A stretch of 6,876 nt of DNA from Bacteroides sp. (GCA_030667765.1 DAOUVF010000163.1:1-6876); one strand, 5' to 3'; shown: positions 1 through 6,876, counted from the first letter of the stretch. Made by a program: numbers and translations. Notes: generated by a model from the letters alone, not told the origin.

Positions 1-150
1 GCAGCCGATCCTTCCAACTGGCCTGAAGATGTTATTTATGATCCTGAAAATGACGGGATGCCGGCCCGGGGACTTGGAGCACATGAACACTGGAATAGCG
101 AAGACAGAAAACAGTATTCGAGGAACCTTGGCCAGGACTCCGGGATAGAA
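1..150 (+). repeat. Upstream copy of duplicated DUF362 3' segment
   Basis: Bases 1-150 align without gaps to 3301-3450. A hand count gives about 104 identical positions of 150, including an identical 20-base run at 76-95. At protein level roughly two thirds of the residues match. The resemblance fades after about base 150, where the two proteins acquire different C-terminal modules. This is the visible end of an older tandem gene duplication, not a recent repeat, and the rest of the upstream copy lies before the window. Confidence 0.85.
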
Positions 151-1809
151 CTGTTTGCACCCGGTCTGGTTAATAACCTTCCCGAATCCAATTCCCTGAT
201 TAAAGGCACACACTATCTCCACAAGAACAGCAATGCTACATTATTATCAGGAAAACTCAGTTCCATTTATCAGGACCCTGACGGGGATGAACTTTCTTAT
301 GCTGTTGTTGCTTCAGATCCCGGTCAGGTTACGATCACCATGCTTGGAGACAGCTCGGTTACCATTCAGTCGCTGAACGGGTTTACAGGAATGTCGGAGG
401 TTGGCATTCTGGTCTCGGACGGGACTGATACCCTGGTGGAATCGGCAAGTATATACGTTCGGGAAGAATCCATCATGTCGGCGAAGCAGGGTTCGGACAG
501 CCTGGAATTTGACGGCTACGGGACCGATGAGATCTGGGAAAACTCAGACTGGTACTATATCGACCAGGTCTGGATCCCCTACCGGACTGAACTTCCATCG
601 AATGACTTCAGCGGACGCTATAAAGTCAGCTGGTCCGAGGAGGAAAACCTGATCTATTTCCTGGCCGAAACCAATGACGATGTTTTCGTAGATGGTTATA
701 TATATAATTCGGATCCGGGGACAGGAGGGGGGTATCCCAATTACGATATCCTTGAGATTTTTATTGACGAAGACCAGTCGGGAGGTAATCACATTTTTGA
801 CGGGACCAGCTCCGACGGCGAAAATGCATTTTCCTATCATCTGGTTATCTATCAACCCGAAGACGGTGGCACGGTAAATTCCATGGTAGCGTGCGATCTG
901 GCAGGCACATCCTGGAGCTCCTACAACATACCGGATTATTCAGATCATTTCCAGGATTTTATGGTAAGGAGAGATGGCAACAAGCTTACCTGGGAATTTA
1001 GCCTGAAGGTACATGACGACAGCTATGAGGATTATACGCCTGAAAATTCCAGGGTCATCCTGGAACCCGGCAAAAAGCTCGGACTGTCAATGGCTTATTG
1101 TGATAATGATGATCCAATGGAGTACCCCAAAACCAGGGATCATTTCATCGGTTCGGACAGGGGACCGGATGAGGCCCTGAGTGAATGGAACGAACACTGG
1201 CAGGATGCCGATGTATACGGTACCCTCATCCTGGAAAATGCCGCATTCAACCGGGAACCTCAAATCATAACAGAAATCCCGGATCTGAACATAAAAGCAT
1301 ACAATGTTCCTTACACAGTATCGGAAAATCTGAACAAAGCATTCTCGGATCCGGATGGAGATACACTTCTATTTCAGGCCAGTACAGAAGATTCCCATCT
1401 GCTGGTTGAAATCCAGGACGATACGACACTGCTTGTTACAGCCGACGGACATTTCGCCGGAGCTTCCACCATTACCGTACAGGCCTCCGATGGTCAATAC
1501 CAAGTAAGTATGGATATTGTTGTCTCATCAAGCGTCGGAAATTCCAATATATCCCTGCTGGAAAACTCTTTACAGATTTATCCCAATCCTGCATCTTCTA
1601 AACTCAGTCTACATCTAGACAATAATATAACGGGAAAAATTGAGTTGGATATACTGGATCTGAACGGAAGGATTATGAATAGGTATTTCCTGTTCAAAAC
1701 CGACCGGGTCCTTGAATACTCCATTGACATCAGCGAATATAGTCAAGGTATATACCTGGTCAGGATTACACATAAACAATTCGAGATCTATAGGAAAATA
1801 ATACATTAG
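1..1809 (+). CDS. DUF362-type protein fused to CBM9-like and cadherin-like modules with T9SS tail (5' partial)
   Basis: The frame is open from base 1, and residues encoded before the first in-frame ATG (base 58) align with the C-terminus of the next gene's DUF362 protein, so the gene starts upstream and that ATG is internal. The visible 602 residues read, in order: DUF362-associated tail with the AHEHWN and KQYSRNLG motifs (about 1-57); cadherin-like repeat with a DPDGD calcium-type motif (about 60-153); CBM9-like beta-sandwich (about 167-412), recognised from its FDGYGTDEIW opening, the YDILEIFIDED strand and the DADVYGTLIL closing strand; second cadherin-like repeat, again with DPDGD (about 417-509); T9SS sorting tail starting LQIYPNPAS and ending GIYLVRI plus a basic end (about 524-602). 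CBM9 modules bind sugars, often chain ends, so an extracellular glycan-binding role is inferred. DUF362 has no firm function. The stop lies 12 bases before the next gene, suggesting co-transcription. Domain names are from pattern recognition, not a search. Confidence 0.88.
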   Translation, partial: AADPSNWPEDVIYDPENDGMPARGLGAHEHWNSEDRKQYSRNLGQDSGIELFAPGLVNNLPESNSLIKGTHYLHKNSNATLLSGKLSSIYQDPDGDELSYAVVASDPGQVTITMLGDSSVTIQSLNGFTGMSEVGILVSDGTDTLVESASIYVREESIMSAKQGSDSLEFDGYGTDEIWENSDWYYIDQVWIPYRTELPSNDFSGRYKVSWSEEENLIYFLAETNDDVFVDGYIYNSDPGTGGGYPNYDILEIFIDEDQSGGNHIFDGTSSDGENAFSYHLVIYQPEDGGTVNSMVACDLAGTSWSSYNIPDYSDHFQDFMVRRDGNKLTWEFSLKVHDDSYEDYTPENSRVILEPGKKLGLSMAYCDNDDPMEYPKTRDHFIGSDRGPDEALSEWNEHWQDADVYGTLILENAAFNREPQIITEIPDLNIKAYNVPYTVSENLNKAFSDPDGDTLLFQASTEDSHLLVEIQDDTTLLVTADGHFAGASTITVQASDGQYQVSMDIVVSSSVGNSNISLLENSLQIYPNPASSKLSLHLDNNITGKIELDILDLNGRIMNRYFLFKTDRVLEYSIDISEYSQGIYLVRITHKQFEIYRKIIH

Positions 1810-1821
1810 AAAATAAATATC

Positions 1822-3801
1822 ATGATGAAAAATCTGAAAAAACAAATCCCATTTAAGATCCTGTTTTTCTTTATGGGCATAATCTCAACCATCTGGTTCC
1901 TTGTCAGGGTGATTCCCAAACCTAGCCGTGCGGCCTATCCGTGTATGAAAACTGCTGCACCCTTTATGTCGGGATTTATCATGTACCTGATCACGCTGAC
2001 CAGTACCAGTTTTGTGATCAGGCTGGCCGGCAGGAAATTTAAAAAATCCATGTATCTGGCAGGCAGTGCCCTGATTGTAGTAGCAGCATTTTCTTCGCTG
2101 CTTTTCCTGGGAAGCAATCCGGTGAAGCTGCGTGCAGATATCGCGATACCCCTTGCGATCCATACTGCCAATGAAGCTATGGGTGAAGGCATCGGTATTT
2201 TCCCGGGTCGTGTGGTCTGGGCCTGGGATTCTGCTTCGACAAATGAGCATTGTACCAACTACGCCGATGATGCATATTTTTATCCCCAGAACAATGATCA
2301 GGAAGTGATTGACAGAATGGTATCTGATGTTTTGCAGAAATTGACCGGTACAGAAAATGATATGGCAGCCTGGTCGGCCATGTTCAAGCATTTTAATGGC
2401 ATGAAATGGGAAGAACCGGAATGGGATTATGTAATGTATGAGGATATTTTTATAAAAACGAATGCTACCAGTACCTGGGGATATCCCAATGGTACATATA
2501 TACTGAGTGACTTTTCAGTCAGATCGAGCATCAATTATATCGCAGAAACAAACCCGCATGTTGTGCTGGCCGTGTTGAGACAGCTGGTGCATGTGGTGGG
2601 GGCCCGTCAGGAGGATATCTGGGTCGGTGATCCCATGAAACATATTTACAAGCATGCATATGACTTATGGCACAATGAATTTCCCGATGTTAATTACATT
2701 GGGAGTGCAGCCGGGGATGGCAGAATAAAAGTAGTACCCGGGAGTGAACCTGTCATATTTTATTCGGATAAGGGTACGGTGATGTCCGGGGCTGTGTCCG
2801 ACAGGTTATATACTGTCATGGAAGAAGCAGACTATTTGATCAACATTCCCACACTGAAAGGCCATGCAAGAGCCGGCATAACACTTTCAGCCAAGAACCA
2901 TTTCGGTTCACATACACGGGGAGGTGCCGGACACTTGCATCCGGGACTGGTTGCGCCGGATGAGGGGGCTCCGACCAGGACCGAATTGGGTATGTACAGG
3001 GTACAGGTTGATCTGATGGGACATAAAATGATCGGCAGGAACACCATACTCGTTCTGTTGGATGGACTATATGCAGGTCCGGAAGCCACCTGGCCTACCG
3101 ACAAATGGAATATGGAACCCTTTGCAGGGGACTGGACCTCATCGTTGTTTGCGTCTATGGACCAGGTAGCCCTGGAATCCGTTTGCTTCGATTTCCTGCG
3201 GACAGAATACCTGAACAAAACAGTCAAGGACGCAAGGGATAGAGACCAGACCATAAACTTCCCAAATATGGCCCCGGGAGTGGATGATTATCTTGAGCAG
3301 GCAGCCGATCCCTCGAAATGGCCCGGGAATATCACCTATGATCCTGAAGATGATGGAGTACCTTTAACAAGTCTCGGAGCACATGAACACTGGAACGGGA
3401 GCCAGACCAAACAATACTCAAGGAACCTGGGACTGGAGCAGGGGATAGAACTTGTTAGCATTCCTGCAGACCTGGTTTCTTCAGTGGTAAATGTTGAAGA
3501 GAAACAGGCTGTCCGGGAAGAAATTATAAATGCTTATCCCAACCCTTTCAGCGAAAAGGTCAATCTGAGATTTTTAATTGATGAACGGGCAAACGTAAAG
3601 CTGGATGTTTACGATATGCGCGGACAGCTGGTCAGAACCCTTGCAGACAGGACTTTTACACCCGGTGAGCACATAGTGAACTGGGATGGCACGGGTGGCA
3701 GCGGCTCCTTTCTGTCAGGCGGTATTTACGTTGTTTCGATAAAGATTGATTCACCCTCAGGCATTAAGCTAGATTCAAGGAGGGTACAGCTATTGCGATG
3801 A
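1822..3801 (+). CDS. DUF362 domain protein with N-terminal membrane segments and FlgD-like T9SS sorting tail
   Basis: Complete, 659 residues. It starts at tandem ATG codons (1822 or 1825) after an A-rich spacer with no Shine-Dalgarno. The N-terminus has hydrophobic stretches at about 12-30, 49-66 and 77-97. A basic segment (RKFKKS, 71-76) lies between the second and third, and the loop after the first holds RVIPKPSRAAYPC. The DUF362 domain follows (about 105-470). Family-type signatures are PGRVVWAWD (128-136), the NIPTLKGH...AKNHFGSH stretch (341-364), LLDGLYAGPEATW (412-424) and SMDQVALES (445-453). The AHEHWN/KQYSRNLG motif (520-538) follows. Residues 567-659 form a FlgD-like Ig fold beginning INAYPNPFS, typical of T9SS cargo tails. 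DUF362 function is not established; conserved His at 348, 360, 364, 371, 373, 521 and 523 could suit metal binding, which is inference. It is a tandem paralog of the preceding gene but lacks its CBM9 and cadherin extension. Three hydrophobic segments are odd for T9SS cargo. Confidence 0.9.
   Translation: MMKNLKKQIPFKILFFFMGIISTIWFLVRVIPKPSRAAYPCMKTAAPFMSGFIMYLITLTSTSFVIRLAGRKFKKSMYLAGSALIVVAAFSSLLFLGSNPVKLRADIAIPLAIHTANEAMGEGIGIFPGRVVWAWDSASTNEHCTNYADDAYFYPQNNDQEVIDRMVSDVLQKLTGTENDMAAWSAMFKHFNGMKWEEPEWDYVMYEDIFIKTNATSTWGYPNGTYILSDFSVRSSINYIAETNPHVVLAVLRQLVHVVGARQEDIWVGDPMKHIYKHAYDLWHNEFPDVNYIGSAAGDGRIKVVPGSEPVIFYSDKGTVMSGAVSDRLYTVMEEADYLINIPTLKGHARAGITLSAKNHFGSHTRGGAGHLHPGLVAPDEGAPTRTELGMYRVQVDLMGHKMIGRNTILVLLDGLYAGPEATWPTDKWNMEPFAGDWTSSLFASMDQVALESVCFDFLRTEYLNKTVKDARDRDQTINFPNMAPGVDDYLEQAADPSKWPGNITYDPEDDGVPLTSLGAHEHWNGSQTKQYSRNLGLEQGIELVSIPADLVSSVVNVEEKQAVREEIINAYPNPFSEKVNLRFLIDERANVKLDVYDMRGQLVRTLADRTFTPGEHIVNWDGTGGSGSFLSGGIYVVSIKIDSPSGIKLDSRRVQLLR
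3301..3450 (+). repeat. Downstream copy of duplicated DUF362 3' segment
   Basis: Counterpart of the segment at the start of the window, encoding about residues 494-543 of the complete DUF362 protein and including its AHEHWN and KQYSRNLG motifs. Differences are spread along the segment, many of them at third codon positions, with no indels, so both copies appear to have stayed under protein-level selection. Confidence 0.85.
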
Positions 3802-3802
3802 T

Positions 3803-4807
3803 ATGGCCAGAAAATATTTCATAATACTCTTGTCATTTTCAGTCCTTACATCCTGTTGTGATAAAGATGAACCTGTAGTCCAGGAAAACATCGCAGGCAA
3901 CCGGGTTACTTCAATTTATATTGATGAAAATGATATCAAATGGTTTGGAACAGAAAACGGGCTGTCTGCATACGATGGATCAACCTTTACCAATTATGGG
4001 ATCAAGGACGGGCTGCCTGAAAATCAAATAAATGATATCAGCGGAAGAAAAAGCGGCACCGGCTCTCAAATATTAATTGCCACCCGGACAGGTGCAGGCA
4101 TACTTGACAAAGTTGGTAATCTGATTCAGTCCATTCAAATTTTCGGGACATCAAATTCAGGCCTGGCGGGAGACAGGGTTACTTCGCTTACACATGACAA
4201 TAAAAATGTCACATGGTATGGTACAGAGGGAGGTATTTCCATACAGTATGAAAGCAACTGGATGGACAGTGAAGAAAATGAACTGATAAAGGAATATGAG
4301 ATTACAGACATTGCTCCGGGACCTGACAGCATATCATTTATTTGCCTGTCCGGAAGGGGAGTAGCCCTCATGAACCCGGGAATTGATGCCGTCACAACTG
4401 TGACGTATTACGAATGGCCCTACAGTCCCCTGCCTTCTGACAAGGTCCAGGCAATATATATTGAAAATTACCATCACCAATGGATAGGAACAGATGAAGG
4501 GCTTGCGTTTCATGGAAATTTTGATCCCAAACAGGAGTGGGAGCTTTTCTATGAGCAGGATGGACTTATAAATAATAATGTCCTATCGGTCAGGGGAGAC
4601 GGGCAAGGGATAACCTGGATAGGAACTGCCGCAGGAGTATCCAGGTATGACGGAGAGGAATGGACCAACTATACGGTTCAGGATGGAATGGCAGGAGATT
4701 CTGTTTTTTGCATTGCGATGGATCCGGACGGATCCGTATGGTTCGGAACCAATTTCGGTGCATCGAATTTTGACGGTACTACCTGGACAAGCTTCAGAAA
4801 GAATTAG
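3803..4807 (+). CDS. Surface lipoprotein made of a seven-repeat Reg_prop beta-propeller
   Basis: Complete, 334 residues. A short signal peptide (residues 1-17) ends in the lipobox LTSC, so C18 would be lipidated; the next residues, CDKDE, are acidic like the surface-export signal of Bacteroidota lipoproteins. The rest is repeats of about 44 residues with the Reg_prop pattern W(F/Y/I)GT..G(L/I/V)..(Y/F)DG. Clear copies begin near residues 47, 138, 227, 272 and 313, and degenerate ones near 90 and 180, giving seven blades, enough for a closed propeller. Such propellers normally form the periplasmic sensor of hybrid two-component systems that detect polysaccharide fragments, but here there is no Y_Y_Y domain, membrane helix or kinase. 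The gene starts one base after the upstream stop. An AAGGAGG-like string at about 3778-3784 is some 18 bases upstream, too far to be a normal ribosome binding site, so translational coupling is plausible. It ends in tandem TAG codons. A ligand-binding role is inferred. Confidence 0.9.
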   Translation: MARKYFIILLSFSVLTSCCDKDEPVVQENIAGNRVTSIYIDENDIKWFGTENGLSAYDGSTFTNYGIKDGLPENQINDISGRKSGTGSQILIATRTGAGILDKVGNLIQSIQIFGTSNSGLAGDRVTSLTHDNKNVTWYGTEGGISIQYESNWMDSEENELIKEYEITDIAPGPDSISFICLSGRGVALMNPGIDAVTTVTYYEWPYSPLPSDKVQAIYIENYHHQWIGTDEGLAFHGNFDPKQEWELFYEQDGLINNNVLSVRGDGQGITWIGTAAGVSRYDGEEWTNYTVQDGMAGDSVFCIAMDPDGSVWFGTNFGASNFDGTTWTSFRKN

Positions 4808-4810
4808 TAG

Positions 4811-4837
4811 ATCAGGGCAGGTATATCATGGCCTGAT
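4811..4837 (+). terminator. Possible weak terminator hairpin after the propeller lipoprotein gene
   Basis: ATCAGGGCA (4811-4819) pairs with TGGCCTGAT (4829-4837) in a 9-bp stem with one mismatch and a 9-base loop, starting three bases after the first stop codon. A T-rich stretch (five T at 4852-4856) lies about 14 bases beyond the stem, farther than in a standard intrinsic terminator. Position supports a transcript end; structure does so only weakly. Confidence 0.35.
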
Positions 4838-4869
4838 TCAAATCTCATTGCTTTTTGTTGCAAGATATC

Positions 4870-4885
4870 TAGCCTGTTTAGCCTG
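4870..4885 (+). repeat. Short direct repeat TAGCCTG in the intergenic gap
   Basis: TAGCCTG occurs at 4870-4876 and again at 4879-4885, separated by TT, giving a 9-base period. It sits in the middle of the 183-base gap. It may be a regulatory half-site pair or chance; nothing else in the sequence decides this. Confidence 0.25.
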
Positions 4886-4923
4886 GGAGATTTTAGCTGT
4901 GCTATTCTTACCGTATTATGAAT

Positions 4924-4938
4924 TGTCAAATTTTGACA
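4924..4938. promoter_or_regulatory. Perfect 15-bp palindrome upstream of the modular secreted protein gene
   Basis: TGTCAAA and TTTGACA are exact inverted repeats around a single central T, 53 bases before the ATG at 4991. The one-base centre makes an RNA hairpin unlikely, while a site for a dimeric DNA-binding regulator would fit. The right arm also contains TTGACA, but no convincing partner promoter element follows at normal spacing. An operator role is inference from position and symmetry. Confidence 0.35.
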
Positions 4939-4960
4939 TAACCAGAAATAAGCAAACAGG

Positions 4961-4990
4961 AATTGTGTTAACAAAAAAAAATCAATAATC
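4961..4990 (+). promoter_or_regulatory. A-rich translation leader without Shine-Dalgarno
   Basis: The 30 bases before the ATG at 4991 contain a run of nine A (4973-4981) and no GGAGG-like string. A-rich leaders without Shine-Dalgarno motifs are usual in Bacteroidota, and this supports the start chosen for the secreted protein, together with its well-formed signal peptide. Confidence 0.5.
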
Positions 4991-6876
4991 ATGAACCGAA
5001 TCGTCAGTACACTCAGCCTCATAAGTTGCTTATGTTTGATTACTCCGGTGATAACCAATGCACAATCTCCAACAAGTTTTGAGACTGATTTTTCCAATCC
5101 AAACGATTACGGTAACTGGGTATCACTCGATGAGGGAGCGGATCCTAAAGAATTCATTTTTGATGTCAGCAGCCAGGAGTTGCATATGACCATTGATAAA
5201 ACCTCCTGGCATTTTGTGCAGCTCTGGATGAAACCGTTTAATTTCCAGCAAAGCCCGTATATCAGTTTTGACATCAAGACCAATGAATCCATCGAAATCA
5301 CCATCGGAGTGAAGAGTGGTGCTGTCTGGCAGCTCGAGCAGACATTTACCACCAATGGATCAGGTGTCTACGAACATATATTCATGGATTTTTCCTCCCA
5401 GGCCTCAGTCATGACTGCAGATATGGAGGAAATGATGTTCATGGTACCATTCGGGAATTTTACGGGAGAACTCTGGCTGGATAATTTTAAGATGGGTGAT
5501 GCAGCCATCCCTCCAATTGTTCCTGAAGGAACCGGATTTACGGTTGATTTTGAAGGTACCTGGCCGGATACAAGCTGGAAATCCGGCCAGCAATACTCAT
5601 TGAGCCAGACAGCGGGAAATCTGGAGGTTGTCGTCAGTAAATTCGAGCCCGGTATCACATTTCAGTATGATTATCAAGGTGTTTATGCAATTTCTGGTAA
5701 CCCTTATGTAAATATCAGGGCAAAATCCGACAGGCCGCTCGTATTATGGACCAGGATATGGGAAGGAACAAGGAGTATCGAGCGCAAAGTAAGGGTATAC
5801 GAATCCACCGGATTCACTTATTATTGCATAGATTTCTCCGATTCGGGCAATGTCTTTCTGGGTGAGGTGAGAATGATCGAATTTGGCGTAAATGAGGCTG
5901 CCACCAGCTTTGATGGAACATTGTGGTTCGATGAAATCAAAGTGGGTACTGATGCCTCACGGTTTGCTAACCTGGCAGGCATAAAAAACCAGACTTTTTA
6001 TCAGGACTCCAAAGGAAATTCCATTCTGATCACCGATCTGGAAAACATTGATCTGGTGACGGTTTCCGTAGGTGAATCTCTGATAGAAAACATCACTTAT
6101 ACCGTGGCAGGCAATAACGCGGTCAGAATGAACTTCGACTGCATTGATGATTCATCCGGGACAGCAGTTTTAACAGTTACGGCAAAAGGTACTGGCAGCT
6201 GGGGTGATAATTCAATTGGTTTTACGTTGTCGGTTGTCAGCAATTTACCCCCTGTTGTGGACCAGGCTGATGACATTGAGGTAAAGGCAAGGGAGGAATA
6301 CAATATAAAAATTTCCGGAATCGGGGATGGTGATGTTCCGATTGAACAAAGTATAGAGGTTACTGCATCCAGCAGCGATACAAGCGTTGTTGATACTATC
6401 TTCTGTGAATATGAATCAGGTCCATACGCAAACCTCCGGTTCAGTCCCAGTGACAGTGGATTAACAACCATAACGCTTACCCTGGATGACGGGGAACCTG
6501 TCAACAACATAGCGACCATGGATTTTAATGTCAGGTCATACCTGGGTATGAATGCCCCACCCAGGATAGATGTTGTTGAAGATATAGTGATTACCCCCGA
6601 TGCAGGAGAACAGATCATTACCCTGAGCGGAATTTCAGATGGTGATGGGGATAGTCAGACCCTGACCATCACAGCCACAAGTTCGGCAGATACCATTATC
6701 TCAACACCGACAGTCGAGTATAGCAGCGGTGCGACAGCATCCTTAAAATTCACACCGGTTCCTGCCAACACCGGTATTAGTACAATAAGAGTCACCGTTT
6801 CTGATGTCGGGGGAACGGCTGTAAATAACGGTGATATGGAAACAGTGATCAGCTTCAGGGTTGAAACATTGTTCCC
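4991..6876 (+). CDS. Secreted modular protein with two jelly-roll-like modules and Ig/cadherin-like repeats (3' partial)
   Basis: Reading from the ATG at 4991 gives 628 codons without a stop, and the frame leaves the window open. Residues 1-24 form a Sec signal peptide (basic NR, hydrophobic core, cleavage likely after TNA before Gln25). Two related modules follow, about 30-170 and 185-320. Each begins with a FE/DF-type strand and ends with a matching strand, GELWLDNFKMGDA and GTLWFDEIKVGTDA, as in galactose-binding-like carbohydrate-binding jelly rolls. A linking beta-rich region (about 326-417) leads to two repeats of about 100 residues, starting NLPPVVD (about 418) and NAPPRID (about 520), each with a GDGD motif after a SGI strand. 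No catalytic domain is visible; an enzyme domain or a T9SS tail could lie beyond the end. The start follows a 9-base A-run leader and lies 183 bases from the previous gene. I do not recognise a named family, so the module assignment is tentative. Confidence 0.85.
   Translation, partial: MNRIVSTLSLISCLCLITPVITNAQSPTSFETDFSNPNDYGNWVSLDEGADPKEFIFDVSSQELHMTIDKTSWHFVQLWMKPFNFQQSPYISFDIKTNESIEITIGVKSGAVWQLEQTFTTNGSGVYEHIFMDFSSQASVMTADMEEMMFMVPFGNFTGELWLDNFKMGDAAIPPIVPEGTGFTVDFEGTWPDTSWKSGQQYSLSQTAGNLEVVVSKFEPGITFQYDYQGVYAISGNPYVNIRAKSDRPLVLWTRIWEGTRSIERKVRVYESTGFTYYCIDFSDSGNVFLGEVRMIEFGVNEAATSFDGTLWFDEIKVGTDASRFANLAGIKNQTFYQDSKGNSILITDLENIDLVTVSVGESLIENITYTVAGNNAVRMNFDCIDDSSGTAVLTVTAKGTGSWGDNSIGFTLSVVSNLPPVVDQADDIEVKAREEYNIKISGIGDGDVPIEQSIEVTASSSDTSVVDTIFCEYESGPYANLRFSPSDSGLTTITLTLDDGEPVNNIATMDFNVRSYLGMNAPPRIDVVEDIVITPDAGEQIITLSGISDGDGDSQTLTITATSSADTIISTPTVEYSSGATASLKFTPVPANTGISTIRVTVSDVGGTAVNNGDMETVISFRVETLF

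Noticed and set aside
58..60. ATG at base 58 as the start of the first gene
   Set aside because: The frame is open upstream to base 1, and those codons align with the neighbouring DUF362 protein, so this Met is internal.
1885..2391. Minus-strand open frames opposite the DUF362 gene
   Set aside because: They overlap conserved DUF362 coding sequence in antisense and have no plausible domain or signal.
3777..3784. AAGGAGG as ribosome binding site for the lipoprotein gene
   Set aside because: It is about 18 bases from the ATG at 3803 and lies in codons of the preceding gene; spacing is too long, and strong Shine-Dalgarno use is not typical in this phylum.
4854..4886. Bacteroidota-type promoter, TTTG at 4854 with TAGCCTGG at 4879
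   Set aside because: Spacing (21 bases) is acceptable, but the second element matches TAnnTTTG poorly, so I would not annotate it as a promoter.
4647..4988. Plus-strand open frame spanning the end of the propeller gene and the intergenic gap
   Set aside because: It begins inside the propeller gene in another frame, and its translation has no family features.
6097..6618. Minus-strand open frame of 173 codons
   Set aside because: It lies wholly inside the plus-strand secreted protein, whose signal peptide and domain pattern are convincing; the minus-strand product shows no recognisable motif.

Overview
The window fits a member of the phylum Bacteroidota. Two proteins end in type IX secretion system (T9SS) sorting tails with the YPNP signature. 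A third gene encodes a lipoprotein whose mature N-terminus is acidic, as in Bacteroidota surface lipoproteins. The modules seen (DUF362, CBM9-like, cadherin/Ig-like repeats, Reg_prop propeller) are common in that phylum, and start codons are preceded by A-rich leaders or have no well-placed Shine-Dalgarno. Base composition is moderate. A genus cannot be assigned. All four genes are on the + strand, and no RNA gene, insertion sequence, CRISPR array or integrase is visible.

Layout: (1) 1-1809 is the 3' part of a large secreted protein that starts before the window. It opens with the tail of a DUF362-type domain, then carries a cadherin-like repeat, a CBM9-like carbohydrate-binding module, a second cadherin-like repeat and a T9SS tail. 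(2) 1822-3801 is a complete paralog: hydrophobic N-terminal segments, a DUF362 domain and a different, FlgD-like T9SS tail. (3) 3803-4807, starting one base after the previous stop, is a lipoprotein that is almost entirely a seven-repeat Reg_prop beta-propeller. (4) 4808-4990 is the only real intergenic gap. It holds an imperfect hairpin, a short direct repeat, a perfect 15-bp palindrome and an A-rich leader. (5) 4991-6876 is the 5' part of a secreted protein with two jelly-roll-like modules, a linking region and at least two Ig/cadherin-like repeats, cut by the window end.

The first three genes look like one transcription unit (gaps of 12 and 1 bases), and the fourth may have its own promoter. 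All four products are predicted to act outside the cytoplasm, and none shows a recognised hydrolase domain in the visible part. My inference is a cell-surface binding or processing module for glycans or glycoconjugates: two tandemly duplicated DUF362 proteins (one with a carbohydrate-binding extension), a surface propeller and a modular adhesin-like or enzyme-carrying protein. The DUF362 function is unknown, so the pathway cannot be named. The least ordinary points are the DUF362-CBM9 fusion, the paralogs' different C-terminal tails, and a propeller lipoprotein lacking the kinase normally attached to such sensors.
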